Shown here: piece by piece, positions 63,809-64,000 of the stretch | Numbering within the stretch: position 1 is the first letter of the stretch | Layout of the letters: each line of letters starts with the position of its first letter | Source of the DNA: Kluyvera georgiana ATCC 51603 | GTDB lineage: Bacteria > Pseudomonadota > Gammaproteobacteria > Enterobacterales > Enterobacteriaceae | Assembly (NCBI RefSeq): GCF_001654985.1 | Contig: NZ_LXEU01000039.1 | Location: forward strand, 81,073-145,072 | Reading direction: 5' to 3' | DNA length: 64,000 nt | Made by a program: the position numbers and the translations under genes | Notes under the pieces: generated by a model | What the model was told of the DNA's origin: nothing | What the model saw: only the letters and a program-made list of their open reading frames with translations | Database searches by the model: none

Positions 63809-63852
63809 TATATAATGCTCTTTTGAAGGCAATTACAATTGATCGCGATCAA
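63809..63852 (-). promoter_or_regulatory. FNR-dependent promoter of transporter-fumB operon
   Basis: TTGATCGCGATCAA at 63839-63852 is a perfect FNR box (TTGAT-N4-ATCAA). A -10 like TATATA (63809-63814, minus strand) lies downstream, placing the FNR site near -43, close to the class II activator position. The start would be about 155 bases before the transporter ATG. Nothing else is recognised in the remaining 350 bases to the window end. Confidence 0.7.
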
Positions 63853-64000
63853 AAAAAGACAAGCGCAGTGTTATTTTTCTTCCGATCGGAATAACCCTAT
63901 AAGATTATAGGTTATTGGCGGTTGTTGAGTATGATAAAAATTATATAAAGGAAATTTTTAGTTCCTGAATTAAATTTTATATCATTGTTTTTATTGGTTT

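Overview
The window is enterobacterial chromosome. It carries the E. coli-like gene order hisD-hisG-hisL / yeeZ / plaP / tsuA-tsuB / sbcB / dacD / yeeA / yeeX / cobUST, followed by four identical tRNA-Asn genes, yeeO, amn, ldtA, nac, cbl, mtfA and tRNA-Ser(CGA). An lpxO gene, no sbmC between dacD and yeeA, and extra genes around cobT and ldtA argue against E. coli itself; a Klebsiella/Enterobacter/Citrobacter-type genome fits. That placement is inference from gene content. All functional calls rest on reading the translations and on remembered family sequences; no database was searched.

Layout. 1-12.8 kb: conserved core (start of the his operon with its attenuator, a putrescine importer, thiosulfate uptake, exonuclease I, a DD-carboxypeptidase, cobalamin nucleotide-loop assembly). 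12.8-27.6 kb: the tRNA-Asn neighbourhood, with regulators (LysR, MocR, Nac, Cbl), a MATE pump, AMP nucleosidase, an L,D-transpeptidase and a large unrecognised 867-residue protein. 27.6-49.5 kb: a 21.9-kb island inserted in the 3' end of a tRNA-Asn gene, bounded by a 20-bp direct repeat and carrying a P4-type integrase beside the intact tRNA. 49.5-64 kb: core and accessory genes (mtfA, tRNA-Ser, lpxO, an alkylsulfatase, a LacI/ROK pair, an autotransporter, and a fumarase with a dicarboxylate transporter).

The island is a defence island. Its left half holds an overlapping jetABCD (Wadjet; SMC-like anti-plasmid) operon preceded by an unrecognised 332-residue gene. Its middle holds a compact six-gene operon with: a sigma-factor-like protein; a small accessory protein; an ImmA/IrrE metalloprotease fused to a UvrD-type helicase with a degenerate AddB-like C-terminus; a protein of three ubiquitin-like domains; an E2-like/E1 (DUF6791-ThiF) fusion; and a DUF6527-type protein. 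This is a bacterial ubiquitin-like conjugation system joined to a DNA-repair-type helicase and a probable transcription switch, and it is the most interesting object here. Its E1 shows no obvious catalytic cysteine, and its ubiquitin-like protein does not end in Gly-Gly.

The right half of the island is phage-satellite material: a C4-type antisense RNA with its own promoter and terminator followed by an inverted and then a direct copy of its sequence modules, small phage-like genes, a HigB/HigA toxin-antitoxin pair, an integrase gene broken by an amber codon, and the P4-type integrase. The defence half is visibly AT-richer than the satellite half, so the island looks composite.
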